From: Mesorhizobium sp. Root552
GTDB taxonomy: Bacteria > Pseudomonadota > Alphaproteobacteria > Rhizobiales > Rhizobiaceae
Reading direction: 5' to 3'
DNA length: 64,000 bases
Assembly (NCBI RefSeq): GCF_001427285.1
Contig: NZ_LMFV01000061.1
Location: 128,104 to 192,103 of the forward strand
Shown here: one piece after another, positions 38,330 through 48,495 of the stretch
Numbering within the stretch: position 1 is the first letter of the stretch
Layout: every line of letters starts with the position of its first letter
The notes under the pieces: model-generated
The model's input: only the letters and a program-made list of their open reading frames with translations
The model's database searches: none
Told to the model about the DNA's origin: nothing
Made by a program: the position numbers and the translations under genes

Positions 38330-39301
38330 CTATGCTCCAGCCTCGGCCATGTCACGCGGGGCAGCGGCCCGCGCCAACCGGTCGTTGATCGCTTCGCCCA
38401 GACCCTGCATCGGAACCGGCTCTACGGCGATGACGCCCGCGCCGCTGCCGTCGAGTTCGCGCATGAAGGAAAACAGGTTCGTCGCCGCTTCACGCAAATC
38501 GCCGGTCGGCGAGAGATTGAGCGTCATTGCCGCGCGCTCGGCACCCTTGGCGCGCGTTGGCCCGAAGGCGAGCAGCGCCTCGCCTTGGCCTACGCTCATG
38601 GCATTCAGCCGCATCGCCGCATTCGGCGCATAGTGCGAAGCCATCATGCCAGGTGCCTGGATGCCCTTTGCGCCGCGTTCCAGCTTCATGCCAGTGGCGG
38701 CCTCGATCTCTTCGGCGGCGATGCCACCCGGCCGCAACAATTTCAGCTTTCCGTCCTCGCCCCTGACGATCGTCGATTCCACACCGACCGGCGTTGCGCC
38801 GCCATCGACCACCAGCTTGATGCGCCTGCCGAGATCGGCCGCCACCGCTTCCGCCGAGGTCGAGCTGATGTGGCCCGAACTGTTGGCGCTGGGCGCCGAG
38901 AGCGGCCTGCCGAGTGCCGCGATCAGCCTGTTGCCGAAGCCGCGCGGCATGCGCAGCGCGATCGTGTCCAGACCGGCAGTCGCCAGCGGATGGATGCCCG
39001 CATCCGGCTGGAGCGGCACCACAAGCGTCAGCGGTCCGGGCCAGAACAGTTCGGCCAGCTTGCGCGACAAGGGATCGAACACGCCGATGCGTTCGGCCAT
39101 TTCCAGGTCGCAGACATGCGCGATCAGCGGGTTGAAGCGCGGACGGCCCTTGGCTTCATAAATGCGCGCGACCGCCTCGCCATTGGTGGCGTCACCGGCA
39201 AGGCCATAGACCGTCTCGGTCGGTATGGCGACGACCTCGCCCGCCTGAAGCAGCGCCAGCGCACGGTCCAGTGCCTTGTCGGCGGGAAGTATCTCAGCCA
39301 C
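38330..39301 (-). CDS. L-threonylcarbamoyladenylate synthase (Sua5 type)
   Basis: The enzyme makes threonylcarbamoyl-AMP from threonine, bicarbonate and ATP for the universal t6A37 modification of tRNA. The YrdC domain fills about residues 8-205, with VVAIPTETVYGLAGDATN, EAKGRPRFNPLIAHV, and APSANSSGHISSTSAEAV. A separate Sua5 C-terminal domain follows (GIQAPGMMASHYAPNA), so at 323 residues this is the Sua5, not the short TsaC, form. The start is a GTG at 39301. The stop lies about 9 bases above the oxidase gene on the same strand, suggesting cotranscription. Confidence 0.95.
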   Translation of the reverse strand: MAEILPADKALDRALALLQAGEVVAIPTETVYGLAGDATNGEAVARIYEAKGRPRFNPLIAHVCDLEMAERIGVFDPLSRKLAELFWPGPLTLVVPLQPDAGIHPLATAGLDTIALRMPRGFGNRLIAALGRPLSAPSANSSGHISSTSAEAVAADLGRRIKLVVDGGATPVGVESTIVRGEDGKLKLLRPGGIAAEEIEAATGMKLERGAKGIQAPGMMASHYAPNAAMRLNAMSVGQGEALLAFGPTRAKGAERAAMTLNLSPTGDLREAATNLFSFMRELDGSGAGVIAVEPVPMQGLGEAINDRLARAAAPRDMAEAGA

Positions 39302-39454
39302 GAGCCAAACCTTTCTGGCGCCTGCCTACAGCGGTGGGCAGGATGCGGCAAGCGTCGTCGGCAAAAGCCAATTCATTAAAATGCGAACTGTGCTCACAAG
39401 CGGATATCAACGCTCCTTCGCTATGTTGGCGGTGAAAGCTGGGGGAACAAGCTC

Positions 39455-39997
39455 TTGTCCTTGCGTATCATCACAATTGGAATGATTTCGCTTGCAGCCA
39501 TGACGGGCAGCGCGGCAGCCTCGTCTTTCGTCACGTTCGGCGAGCCTGCACCGGCCTCGACCCCGTCCATCGTGGTCATGGGCGCGCCCGACCCGATCGT
39601 GGTTGCCGCAACGGAATCCGCCAAGCCAGAGACCCCCACCGACCCGTCTCAGAAGGCGCTCAGCCAGATGACGCCGGGCAGTTGGCAGCAACTGCCTGCC
39701 ACGGCCGCCGTCGAGCCGGAAGTCGTCAGCCCTTCCATCGTCGCCTATGGCATGCCGTGGCCGCCTGTCACCTATGAGAAGGTCGCGGCCATTCCGAAGA
39801 AAACTTCATCCAAGGCCCACTTCGCGCCGATGGTCATCCGCGGCGGCATCGTCGGCGACGTCTTTGCGCCGGCAACGGCCAGCGCTCAGCCTCAGCAGGC
39901 TTCTGCTGAAAGCGGCGCCACTGCGCCTACCGAAGCGCCAGCGACTTCGGCGCAACCAATGGCGGCGAACCGCAACCCTACGCCACAAGCGCGCTAG
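39455..39997 (+). CDS. Secreted Ala/Pro-rich hypothetical protein
   Basis: A 180-residue protein with a signal peptide (IITIGMISLAAMTGSAAASS) and a mature part rich in Ala, Pro, Thr and Ser with two VxPSIV repeats (TPSIVVMGAPDP at about 36-47 and SPSIVAYGMPWPP at about 92-104). The last 40 residues are low-complexity Ala/Gln/Pro. The likely start is a TTG at 39455 with GGGGGAA upstream; an ATG at 39482 would shorten the signal. I do not recognise the family. It is followed on the same strand by another unknown secreted protein. Confidence 0.7.
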   Translation: MSLRIITIGMISLAAMTGSAAASSFVTFGEPAPASTPSIVVMGAPDPIVVAATESAKPETPTDPSQKALSQMTPGSWQQLPATAAVEPEVVSPSIVAYGMPWPPVTYEKVAAIPKKTSSKAHFAPMVIRGGIVGDVFAPATASAQPQQASAESGATAPTEAPATSAQPMAANRNPTPQAR

Positions 39998-40087
39998 CTC
40001 CACCCACGTCCTTTTGCATGAGTTGCAATCGGCTGCTCCGCAAGGCAGCCTGCCTCACAGTTGCCAGAACGTGAGTGGGGGGAGTTC

Positions 40088-40471
40088 ATGCACTGGATGT
40101 TGAAGCCGCTTGCGGCCAACGTCGCGCTTGGTTTTCTGACGCTGCCTGCAATGGCCGACATGCTTCTCGGCAGCTATGTCGCCCGCATCTCGCAGGACGA
40201 CCATTTCGCCAGCGACGGCTACCCGCTCGACAGCGCGGCGCAGATGGTGAGGCAAGATCGCGCCAACTGGCATCGCTTCGGGCAGGTTGACCGCGAGGAC
40301 GAAAACGACCGCTGGTTCAAGACCAACCAGCAACGTTCGAGGCTCCAGAGGATGCTCGAACAGCGCGGTGCAATGGACGCCGCCACACGCCGCGCCATCA
40401 CCAATGGCCGGCCTCTCATCCAGGTCGATGTCTACAGCAGCAGCGTGCAGGTCATCATTCTGGAGCGCTGA
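40088..40471 (+). CDS. Small secreted hypothetical protein
   Basis: Started at the ATG at 40088, which follows GGGGGGAG, the product has 127 residues with an N-terminal hydrophobic signal (MLKPLAANVALGFLTLPAMA). The mature part is charged and hydrophilic, including QDDHFASDGYPLDSAAQMV and RWFKTNQQRSRLQRMLEQRG, and ends QVDVYSSSVQVIILER. The family is not recognised. It lies 90 bases after the Ala/Pro-rich secreted protein and converges on glyS. Confidence 0.7.
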   Translation: MHWMLKPLAANVALGFLTLPAMADMLLGSYVARISQDDHFASDGYPLDSAAQMVRQDRANWHRFGQVDREDENDRWFKTNQQRSRLQRMLEQRGAMDAATRRAITNGRPLIQVDVYSSSVQVIILER

Positions 40472-40493
40472 TCTCCCACCGCTCCCGGCCCGG

Positions 40494-42836
40494 CTACCCG
40501 GCAATCTTCGAGAAATCCGCCACCTGATCGGTCGCGGCGCGGATGCGCGTCAGCAACGCAAGGCGATTGGCCCGCACCGCCAGGTCGTCGTCGTTGACCA
40601 GCACCTGTTCAAAAAATGAATCAACCGGTTCACGCAAAACGCTAAGCGCCAGCATAGCGCCGGAAAAGTCTTCCTTTTGAATCGCTTCGCCAGCTTTCTT
40701 CTCGGCCTGATTCACCGCGTCGAACAGCTTTTTCTCCGCATCTTCCTTGAACAGCGAAGGCTCGACGGCAGCCGCAACGGCGGTGCCCTTCTTCTCCTCG
40801 GCAGCGAGTATGTTGGCCGCGCGCTTGGTGCCGGCGAGCAGGTTCTTGCCGTCATCGGTTTCAAGGAATTCGCCCAGCGCCTCGACGCGACGGACGATCA
40901 TGAGAAGATCATCGGACTCAGGTGTGATCACCGCATCGATCAGATCGTGCCTTGCGCCTTGATCGCGCAGATAGACCTTTAGACGGTCGTGGAGGAATGA
41001 GAGGAGGTCGTAGTTGATCCTTGCTACCATCTCACGCGCTGCACTTATTGCAGCAGACAGGCTAGGCGAGCCCAGTAGCTGTTGAAAGACCTCGTTAGAT
41101 AGAGATTCATCAACAAGCCCGACCGAAGTCAACTTTCTTGCAGCATCTATGTAAGGCCAAGAGTCCTCTTTCTGAAATTTCTGAAAGTAACTCACGGCTG
41201 AGAGGCTAGTGATTTTGACAAGTTGCAGTCTAAGCTCTCTCTCCAGAACGATGCGGATCACCCCCAGTGCCGCTCTGCGCAATGCAAACGGGTCCTTGCT
41301 GCCTGTTGGCTTCTCATCAATCGCCCAGAAGCCGACCAGCGTATCAAGCTTGTCGGCCAGCGCCACGGCGACCGAAACCGGATCGGTCGGCACACGATCC
41401 GACGGACCTTGCGGCTTATAATGATCTTCGATTGCCGCCGCGACCGAGGCATCCTCTCCCTGCAGCAGCGCGTATTTGCGGCCCATCGCGCCTTGCAATT
41501 CAGGGAACTCTCCGACGATCTCGGTGGTCAGATCAGCCTTCGCCAACACCGCCGCGCGGCGGGCCAGAGCAGGCTCGAACCTGGTCAACATCGCCAGTCT
41601 TTCAGCTAACCTGCGAATGCGCGCCACCCGTTCGCCTTGTGTGCCCAGTTTGGCGTGGAAGGTCACGCCGAGATGATCGAGGCGCGCCATGCGCTGGTCG
41701 AGCGGCTTTGCCAGATCCAGCTCGAACTTTTCCGCCGAGCCCTTCAACTGGTCGATGTCAGGCACATTTGCCTGGTCGGTCTTCCAGAAATGCACCGCAT
41801 CGGAAAGCCGTGCCCGCACCACCTTGCCGTTGCCGTGGGCAATTTCCTTGCCGCCGTCCTTCGCCTCGATGTTGGCGACGAGCAGGAAGCGGTTGGCAAG
41901 CGCCTCGCCTTCGCCCTGCGGGCGCGAGACAAAGCACTTCTGGTTGGCGCGGATGGTCAGCCGGATCACTTCCGGCGGGATGGCGAGGAAGTCCTGTTCG
42001 AACTCGCCAAGCAGCACCACCGGCCACTCCACCAGCCCGGACACCTCTTCCAGCAGGCCCTCGTCCTCGACCAGTTCCAGCCCATTGGCAAAGGCAAGGT
42101 TCTTCGCATCCGACAGGATGATTTCCTTGCGCCGGTCAGCGTCGAGCACGACCTTTGCCGCTTCCAGCTTGGTCACATAGTCATCGAAGCGCTTGGCGGT
42201 GATGGCGTCAGGCGCGTGAAAACGATGGCCATAGGTCACGTTGCCGGAACGGATGCCGTCGACCTCGAAGTCGACCACCACCGGCTCTTCCGTTTCCGGG
42301 CCGAAGGTGCACAGGATCGATTGCAAAGGCCGCACCCAGCGCAGCGCATCGCCGCCGCGCCCTTCGACGCCGCGATAGCTCATCCCCTTCGGGCCGGACG
42401 CCGCGCCCCAGCGCATCGATTTCGGCCACGGGAATGCCTTGATGATGCCCGGCATCAAATCGGCGATGATCTCTTCCGCCGCCCTGCCCGGCTTCGAGAT
42501 ATGGGCAACGTAGAAATCGCCCTTCTTCGGATCGGTATGGACGTGCGCCTCGCTGATCGAGCTCAGTCCCGCCGACCGCAGAAAACCCGTGATCGCCTGT
42601 TCGGGCGCCTTCGTGCTCGGCCCCTTGCGTTCCTCGTGAATGTCCTTGGAGCGCGCCGTCAGCCCGCGAATGTCCAGCGTCAGCCGGCGCGGCGTCCAGT
42701 ATTCGCGCGCCGCCTCATAGGTCAGGCCGGCTTCCACCAGCCCGTCCGTCACCAGTTTCTTCAGGTCGCCCGCCGCCTTGCGCTGCATGCGGGCCGGAAT
42801 TTCTTCGGAACGAAGTTCAAGCAGAAGGTCGGGCAT
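40494..42836 (-). CDS. glyS: Glycine-tRNA ligase beta subunit
   Basis: GlyS pairs with GlyQ in the bacterial alpha2-beta2 glycyl-tRNA synthetase and carries the tRNA-binding and C-terminal anticodon parts. The sequence starts [20 protein letters not shown] and shows [20 protein letters not shown], the [17 protein letters not shown] block, and the C-terminal [21 protein letters not shown] anticodon-binding segment. At 780 residues it is longer than the roughly 690 of E. coli. The extra length is at least partly an AT-rich stretch around 41040-41220. The start overlaps the stop of a 39-codon ORF that separates it from glyQ. Confidence 0.96.
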   Translation of the reverse strand: MPDLLLELRSEEIPARMQRKAAGDLKKLVTDGLVEAGLTYEAAREYWTPRRLTLDIRGLTARSKDIHEERKGPSTKAPEQAITGFLRSAGLSSISEAHVHTDPKKGDFYVAHISKPGRAAEEIIADLMPGIIKAFPWPKSMRWGAASGPKGMSYRGVEGRGGDALRWVRPLQSILCTFGPETEEPVVVDFEVDGIRSGNVTYGHRFHAPDAITAKRFDDYVTKLEAAKVVLDADRRKEIILSDAKNLAFANGLELVEDEGLLEEVSGLVEWPVVLLGEFEQDFLAIPPEVIRLTIRANQKCFVSRPQGEGEALANRFLLVANIEAKDGGKEIAHGNGKVVRARLSDAVHFWKTDQANVPDIDQLKGSAEKFELDLAKPLDQRMARLDHLGVTFHAKLGTQGERVARIRRLAERLAMLTRFEPALARRAAVLAKADLTTEIVGEFPELQGAMGRKYALLQGEDASVAAAIEDHYKPQGPSDRVPTDPVSVAVALADKLDTLVGFWAIDEKPTGSKDPFALRRAALGVIRIVLERELRLQLVKITSLSAVSYFQKFQKEDSWPYIDAARKLTSVGLVDESLSNEVFQQLLGSPSLSAAISAAREMVARINYDLLSFLHDRLKVYLRDQGARHDLIDAVITPESDDLLMIVRRVEALGEFLETDDGKNLLAGTKRAANILAAEEKKGTAVAAAVEPSLFKEDAEKKLFDAVNQAEKKAGEAIQKEDFSGAMLALSVLREPVDSFFEQVLVNDDDLAVRANRLALLTRIRAATDQVADFSKIAG

Positions 42837-42955
42837 CAGAGTTTTTCCACCCGCATGCTATTTTCTTGTTTGCACGTCCTCGCGCCTGCGGCGCTGCGGT
42901 CGTGCGGCTGGGCGGGAATTTCCTCGGAGCGAAGTTCAAGCAGCAGATCAGGCAT
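42836..42955 (-). CDS. 39-codon ORF between glyQ and glyS repeating the glyS N terminus
   Basis: The ATG at 42955 is directly next to the glyQ TAA, and the TGA shares its last base with the ATG of glyS, so it fits exactly between them. The first 15 residues, [15 protein letters not shown], are identical to GlyS residues 1-15. At the DNA level the two copies differ at six third codon positions, all silent. After codon 15 it diverges to [20 protein letters not shown]. It is either a remnant of a second glyS allele left by recombination or a translated coupling peptide; there is no known function. Confidence 0.55.
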   Translation of the reverse strand: MPDLLLELRSEEIPAQPHDRSAAGARTCKQENSMRVEKL

Positions 42956-43909
<954 letters not shown>

Positions 43910-44080
43910 GGGAATGGCCTCGGCGGCAATGGCAGGATGCGGCCTTCCCTAGTGCCCCTGCCCGGAAGCGTCAAGGCAGACTGCCGGAGCGCGCCATGCG
44001 ACAATGGTCGCTTCGGCGCAATCCAACCTCGAACTTCGCCGTTCCGGCCGGTTCCCGCCGCCTGCGGGAAGTCCCGGCTC

Positions 44081-45856
44081 TTACCCCTTCGGCGCCGGCG
44101 CCGGCTTGGGCTTTGCCGGCGGCGTGTCCTGCGCGGTGTTGGCCTCGATCGGCGGCAGGCCCTTGGCGAGCTTTTCCTGCACCGAGGCAAGCACGTCCGG
44201 GTCGGGCTTCAGGTCGCGGGCGTAGCTCCACTGGAAGGTCGCTTCCAACCTGCGGCCAACCCGCCAATAGGCGTCGCCGAGGTGGTCGTTCAACACCGGG
44301 TCTTCCGGCTTCAGCGAAACGGCGCGCTCCAGTTCGCGCACCGCGTCCTCGAAGCGGCCGAGCTTGTAATAGGCCCAGCCCAGCGAATCGACGATGTAGC
44401 CATCGCTTGGCCGCAGGTCGACGGCCTTCTGGATCATCTCCAGCGCTTCCTTGAGGTTCATGTTCTTGTCGACCCAGGAATAGCCCAGGTAGTTCATCAC
44501 CTGCGGCTGCTCCGGATTGAGTTCCAGCGCCTTGCGGAAATTCGGCTCGGCCTTCGGCCAATCCTTCAGCCGCTCATAGGCGATGCCGCGCTGGTAGAAG
44601 ATGTTCCAGTTCTCCGGCTGCGGGTTGGCCAGGCGCTCCACCGCCTTGTCGTAGAGGTCGGCGGCGGCGCGGAAATCCTCCTTGGAGGCATAGACCCCGC
44701 CCAGAGCGATATACCCGCGCATTTCGTCGGGGCGCGCCTCGACCAGCTTCCTCAGGTGCGCGATCGCCTCGTCGTTGCGGTTGAGGTCGGCAAGGTTGAG
44801 GCCAAGCTGGAGCTCGGCCACTTCCTTCAACGGCGAGGTTTCAGGAATGCGCTTGTAGAAACTGATCGCGCGCTCGCCGTCCCGCTGCTGCTCGGCCACC
44901 GCCGCAAGCTGCACCAGCGCGGTATCGCTGTTCGGCTTCAGCGCCAGCGCGTATTCAAGGTAAAGCCGCACGAACGGCTCGCCGCCGCCCCGGTTCAGCG
45001 CGGTCGCCAGGTTGATCAGTATTTCGGCAACGCCCTCGGCAGGGTCAGCCACCAGCGGCTCGATCTTGTCGCCCTTGCTGATCTGCTCGCGCAGGGCCGT
45101 GATCTCGATCTTGCCGGAAACGAACGTCTCGGCCTGGTCGAGCGCTTCGAGCGCCTTGTCCTTTTCGCCATTGCGGGCAAGGAAGCGGGCATAGGATTCG
45201 ACGCAGCGCAGCCACGTCTCGGGCGCCGCACCCGCCGCCGCCGAATTCTTCACCGTCGCTTCATAGGCCTCGCGCGCCTTGTCTTTCAGCCCGGTGGCGT
45301 CGGCGATCAGGGCGCGATGATACGACTTGAACAGGTCGAACCATTCCGGCCCCTGCAGCTTGTCGACATAGGCCATGGCGTCCGTGCCGTCGCCGGCGCC
45401 GGCACGCGCCCAGCCGGTCATCACGCCGGCAATGAGACGGTCGAGATCAGCCTGCAGCGAGAGCTTCAGCCAATACTCGGCCTTGGCGTAGTCCTTCTTG
45501 CGGAACGTATCGACCGCCAGCGCCAGGCGCGAGAAGCGCTCGACGTCCGGCACCTCCTTCAGCTTGTCGGCATAGGGCAGCGATTCGTCGAAACGGCCCT
45601 GCGCTATCAGCGACAGCATCAGGCTTTGCTGTAGCGTCGTATCGTCGGGCGCGAAGGCCAGCGCCTGCTTGTAATAGGTGATCGCGTTATCGAGGTCGTT
45701 GTCGCCTTCAGCTACGCGGGCAGCCAGGAAAGCGCCGGAAAACGAAGTGATTTCAATAGGCTTTTCCGCTTCCTGGGCGATAGCGGCCTGCCCCGGAAAC
45801 ACCAGGCCCGTCATCATAGCCAGGCCCGCGAGCCAGCGAACGCGTCTTTGCCGCAT
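44081..45856 (-). CDS. Tetratricopeptide repeat protein, exported
   Basis: From the ATG at 45856, with AAGGAATACG before it, the product is 591 residues. It has a signal peptide (WLAGLAMMTGLVFPGQAAIA) and at least eight TPR units spread from about residue 40 to 560; clear ones are DLDNAITYYKQALAFAPDD, EAIAHLRKLVEARPDEMRG and DAVRELERAVSLKPEDPVL. A Pro/Lys-rich tail (PPAKPKPAPAPKG) closes it. Such proteins scaffold periplasmic complexes; the partner is unknown. It is divergent from the BBE oxidoreductase. Confidence 0.88.
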   Translation of the reverse strand: MRQRRVRWLAGLAMMTGLVFPGQAAIAQEAEKPIEITSFSGAFLAARVAEGDNDLDNAITYYKQALAFAPDDTTLQQSLMLSLIAQGRFDESLPYADKLKEVPDVERFSRLALAVDTFRKKDYAKAEYWLKLSLQADLDRLIAGVMTGWARAGAGDGTDAMAYVDKLQGPEWFDLFKSYHRALIADATGLKDKAREAYEATVKNSAAAGAAPETWLRCVESYARFLARNGEKDKALEALDQAETFVSGKIEITALREQISKGDKIEPLVADPAEGVAEILINLATALNRGGGEPFVRLYLEYALALKPNSDTALVQLAAVAEQQRDGERAISFYKRIPETSPLKEVAELQLGLNLADLNRNDEAIAHLRKLVEARPDEMRGYIALGGVYASKEDFRAAADLYDKAVERLANPQPENWNIFYQRGIAYERLKDWPKAEPNFRKALELNPEQPQVMNYLGYSWVDKNMNLKEALEMIQKAVDLRPSDGYIVDSLGWAYYKLGRFEDAVRELERAVSLKPEDPVLNDHLGDAYWRVGRRLEATFQWSYARDLKPDPDVLASVQEKLAKGLPPIEANTAQDTPPAKPKPAPAPKG

Positions 45857-46141
45857 CGTATTCCTTTCAGCCGAAAGCGCCCCGGCAACCTGCCGGGACC
45901 CGCCGCAATCCCTCATGTCGCGGCAAAGCATGGCCTTTTTGCGATGCAGCTTCAATCCGCCAGCGCGTCACAATCAGGTCACTCGCAATTCCACCGCCAT
46001 TTCGATCCGGTTTTCGAGCCCACGGCGCGATGCCGTTCCCGCCGGAAGACACAGTGATTTACTTGTACGGCTGCTAATATAGGCGCACAATCCGCTGGGC
46101 AACAAAAGGGGGGCATTCCGCAGTCAAATCGGGAGGAACCC

Positions 46142-47581
46142 ATGAAAGATTTGACCCTCACAACACTTGAGTTCGGAAAGACAAGCATAAAGGCCGCGGC
46201 TCTCGAAGCGCTCTCGACGCAACTGCGCGGCACTCTTTTACGCAAGGAAGATGCAGCCTACGACGAGGCTCGCTCGATCTGGAACGCCATGATCGACCGC
46301 AAGCCGGGGCTGATCGTGCGCTGCATCGGCGCATCCGATGTCATCAGCGCCGTTCGCTTCGCCCACGACAACCACCTGCTCGTTTCGGTGCGGGGCGGCG
46401 GCCACAACATTGCCGGAACCGCGGTCTGCGAAGGCGGCATGATGATCGACCTGTCGCCGATGAAATCCGTGCGCGTCGACGTGGCCGGCAGGCGCGCCAC
46501 CGTCGAGCCGGGCGCGACGCTTGCCGATGTCGACAAGGAAACACAGGCCTTCGGGCTGGTCGTGCCGACCGGCATCAACTCCACCACCGGTATTTCCGGC
46601 CTCACCCTCGGCGGCGGCTTCGGCTGGACGACGCGCAAGTTCGGCCTCACGCTGGACAACCTTCATTCCGCCGATGTGGTCACGGCCAAGGGCGAGCTTG
46701 TGCGCGCCAGCGTGGCGGAAAATCCGGATCTGTTCTGGGCGTTGCGCGGCGGCGGCGGCAATTTCGGCATCGTCACGGCATTCGACTTCCAGCTCCATAA
46801 ATTCGGCCCGCAAGTCCTGTCCGGTCTCGTTGTCCATCCGTTCGCCGACGTCGAAAACGTCATGCGCGAATATCGCGCGGCCCTGGAAAAGGCCCCTGAT
46901 GAGCTCACCTGCTGGGTGGTCATGCGGCAAGCGCCGCCGCTGCCATTCCTGCCTGCCGAATGGCACGGCAAGGAGGTGGTGGTTCTGGCCATGTGCTATG
47001 GCGGCGATATCAAGGAGGGCGAAAAGGCGATGGCGCGCCTGCGCGGTATCGGCAAGCCGATCGCCGATGTCGTCGGCCCGAATCCTTTCACCGGCTGGCA
47101 ACAGGCGTTCGACCCGCTGCTCACACCAGGTGCCCGCAACTACTGGAAGAGCCACGATTTCATCGAACTGCCGGATTCGGCGGTGGGTGTGCTCGCCTCG
47201 GCCATCCGCAAGCTTCCGGGTCCCGAATGCGAGATATTCGTCGGCCATGTCGGCGGTGCGGCAGGCCGCGTGCCTCCGCATGCCACGGCATTCCCGCAGC
47301 GAAGCTCGCATTTCGTCATGAACGTCCATGCGCGTTGGCGCGAGGCCAGCATGGACAAGACCTGCATCGGCTGGGCTCGCGGCATCTATGAAGCGGCCAA
47401 GCCGTTCGCAGCCGGCACCGCCTACATCAACTTCATGCCGGAAGACGAAGTCGATCGTGTCGAAGCGGCCTATGGTGCGAATTACAGGCGGCTGGTCGAG
47501 ATCAAGCGCCGCTATGATCCGATGAACATGTTCCGGATGAACCAGAATGTGAAACCGATGGAAGGCAAGCGCGCAGCCTGA
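46142..47581 (+). CDS. FAD-binding oxidoreductase with BBE domain
   Basis: The 479-residue protein belongs to the PCMH/BBE flavoproteins, relatives of 6-hydroxynicotine oxidase and berberine bridge enzyme. The FAD site is RGGGHNIAGTAVCEGGMMID, whose His is the usual covalent FAD attachment residue, with GLTLGGGFGWTTRKFGLTLD after it. The C-terminal BBE segment reads AAYGANYRRLVEIKRRYDP. These enzymes oxidise small amines, sugars or alcohols with O2. No signal peptide is seen, and the substrate is unknown. The ATG has GGGAGGA upstream. Confidence 0.92.
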   Translation: MKDLTLTTLEFGKTSIKAAALEALSTQLRGTLLRKEDAAYDEARSIWNAMIDRKPGLIVRCIGASDVISAVRFAHDNHLLVSVRGGGHNIAGTAVCEGGMMIDLSPMKSVRVDVAGRRATVEPGATLADVDKETQAFGLVVPTGINSTTGISGLTLGGGFGWTTRKFGLTLDNLHSADVVTAKGELVRASVAENPDLFWALRGGGGNFGIVTAFDFQLHKFGPQVLSGLVVHPFADVENVMREYRAALEKAPDELTCWVVMRQAPPLPFLPAEWHGKEVVVLAMCYGGDIKEGEKAMARLRGIGKPIADVVGPNPFTGWQQAFDPLLTPGARNYWKSHDFIELPDSAVGVLASAIRKLPGPECEIFVGHVGGAAGRVPPHATAFPQRSSHFVMNVHARWREASMDKTCIGWARGIYEAAKPFAAGTAYINFMPEDEVDRVEAAYGANYRRLVEIKRRYDPMNMFRMNQNVKPMEGKRAA

Positions 47582-47589
47582 TCGGTCAG

Positions 47590-47624
47590 GCAACCGGCGG
47601 ACAGATCGTCTCCCCGCCGGTTGC
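47590..47624. terminator. Bidirectional terminator between BBE oxidoreductase and cation transporter
   Basis: GCAACCGGCGG (47590-47600) pairs perfectly with CCGCCGGTTGC (47614-47624) across a 13-base loop, directly between the two convergent stop codons. There is no strong T run, but the 11-bp GC-rich stem is stable. Confidence 0.7.
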
Positions 47625-47628
47625 AACC

Positions 47629-48429
47629 TTATTCGGCGGGCAGCGCCGAATGTTGACCTTCAACCCGATATTCGGCCCATGCCTGGCGCAGAATCTGCAC
47701 CGAAGACGTCAGGAAAATACCGGCCATAAGTGCTGCGACCGCAAGGTCGGGCCATGCCGACGAGGTTCCCCAGACGCCAAGCGCCGCCGCCATGACCACG
47801 ACATTGCCGATAGCGTCGTTGCGCGAGCATAGCCAGACCGAGCGCACGTTGGCGTCGCCGTCCTTGTAGGGCAAAAGGAACACCACCGAGGCCACGTTGG
47901 CAGCCAGCGCCAAAAGGCCGATGACGCCCATCACCTCGGCGCTCGGCAAGCCGAGTATCAGCGTCTGGTAGACGGTCGAGCCGAACACCCACACCGCCAT
48001 CAGGCTGAGCGACAGGCCCTTGAACAGCGCAGCGGTCGCCCGTGTACGCAGGCTGGCTCCGATCACGGCAAGGCTCAGGCCGTAAGTTACGGTGTCGGCG
48101 AGGAAGTCCAGCGCGTCGGCCTTCAGCGCCTGCGAGCCGGCAAGCTGGCCTGCCGTCATCTCGGTCAGGAACATCGCGCCGTTGATCGCGATGACCGCCC
48201 ACAAGACGCGCTTGTAGCGAACGTCCATGCCGTCGAAAACAGGCACGCCGCCGGAGCAACAAGTATGGCCCGAATCCGCCGCTGCAGGGGCCTGCCCCGA
48301 ATGCGAGTGCTCATGATCGTGCTTGCATGAATGGCCGTCTTCGTGGGCATGGTCGTGATCGGGGGCATTGGCGTGGGAATGCTGCTCCTTCCCCTCCGCT
48401 TGGCCATGGCCGCAACACTGTTCGCTCAT
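47629..48429 (-). CDS. Cation diffusion facilitator-like metal transporter
   Basis: The 266-residue protein (ATG at 48429, GGAG nine bases upstream) starts with a His/Cys/Asp-rich cytoplasmic tail (HSHANAPDHDHAHEDGHSCK, plus a CC pair) that should bind metal, followed by six membrane helices. Acidic residues in helix two (LKADALDFLADTVTYG) and helix five (CSRNDAIGNVVVMAA) take the place of the usual transport motifs. It ends just after the last helix, without the CDF C-terminal domain. Export of a divalent metal such as Zn, Cd, Co or Ni is likely, supported by the divergent MerR gene. Confidence 0.88.
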   Translation of the reverse strand: MSEQCCGHGQAEGKEQHSHANAPDHDHAHEDGHSCKHDHEHSHSGQAPAAADSGHTCCSGGVPVFDGMDVRYKRVLWAVIAINGAMFLTEMTAGQLAGSQALKADALDFLADTVTYGLSLAVIGASLRTRATAALFKGLSLSLMAVWVFGSTVYQTLILGLPSAEVMGVIGLLALAANVASVVFLLPYKDGDANVRSVWLCSRNDAIGNVVVMAAALGVWGTSSAWPDLAVAALMAGIFLTSSVQILRQAWAEYRVEGQHSALPAE

Positions 48430-48463
48430 CTTTGATGACTCCATTTGAAAATCACCGTAATCT

Positions 48464-48478
48464 CTCTAGTGACTAGAG
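48464..48478. promoter_or_regulatory. MerR-type operator in the divergent transporter/regulator promoter
   Basis: CTCTAGT-G-ACTAGAG is a perfect 15-base palindrome. On the minus strand it lies between TTGATC and TACGGT, which could be a -35 and -10 separated by 19 bases. A stretched 19-20 base spacer with a dyad inside it is the hallmark of MerR-activated promoters, so the divergent MerR protein probably activates the transporter here. Confidence 0.65.
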
Positions 48479-48495
48479 GATCAAGAGGATTTTTC

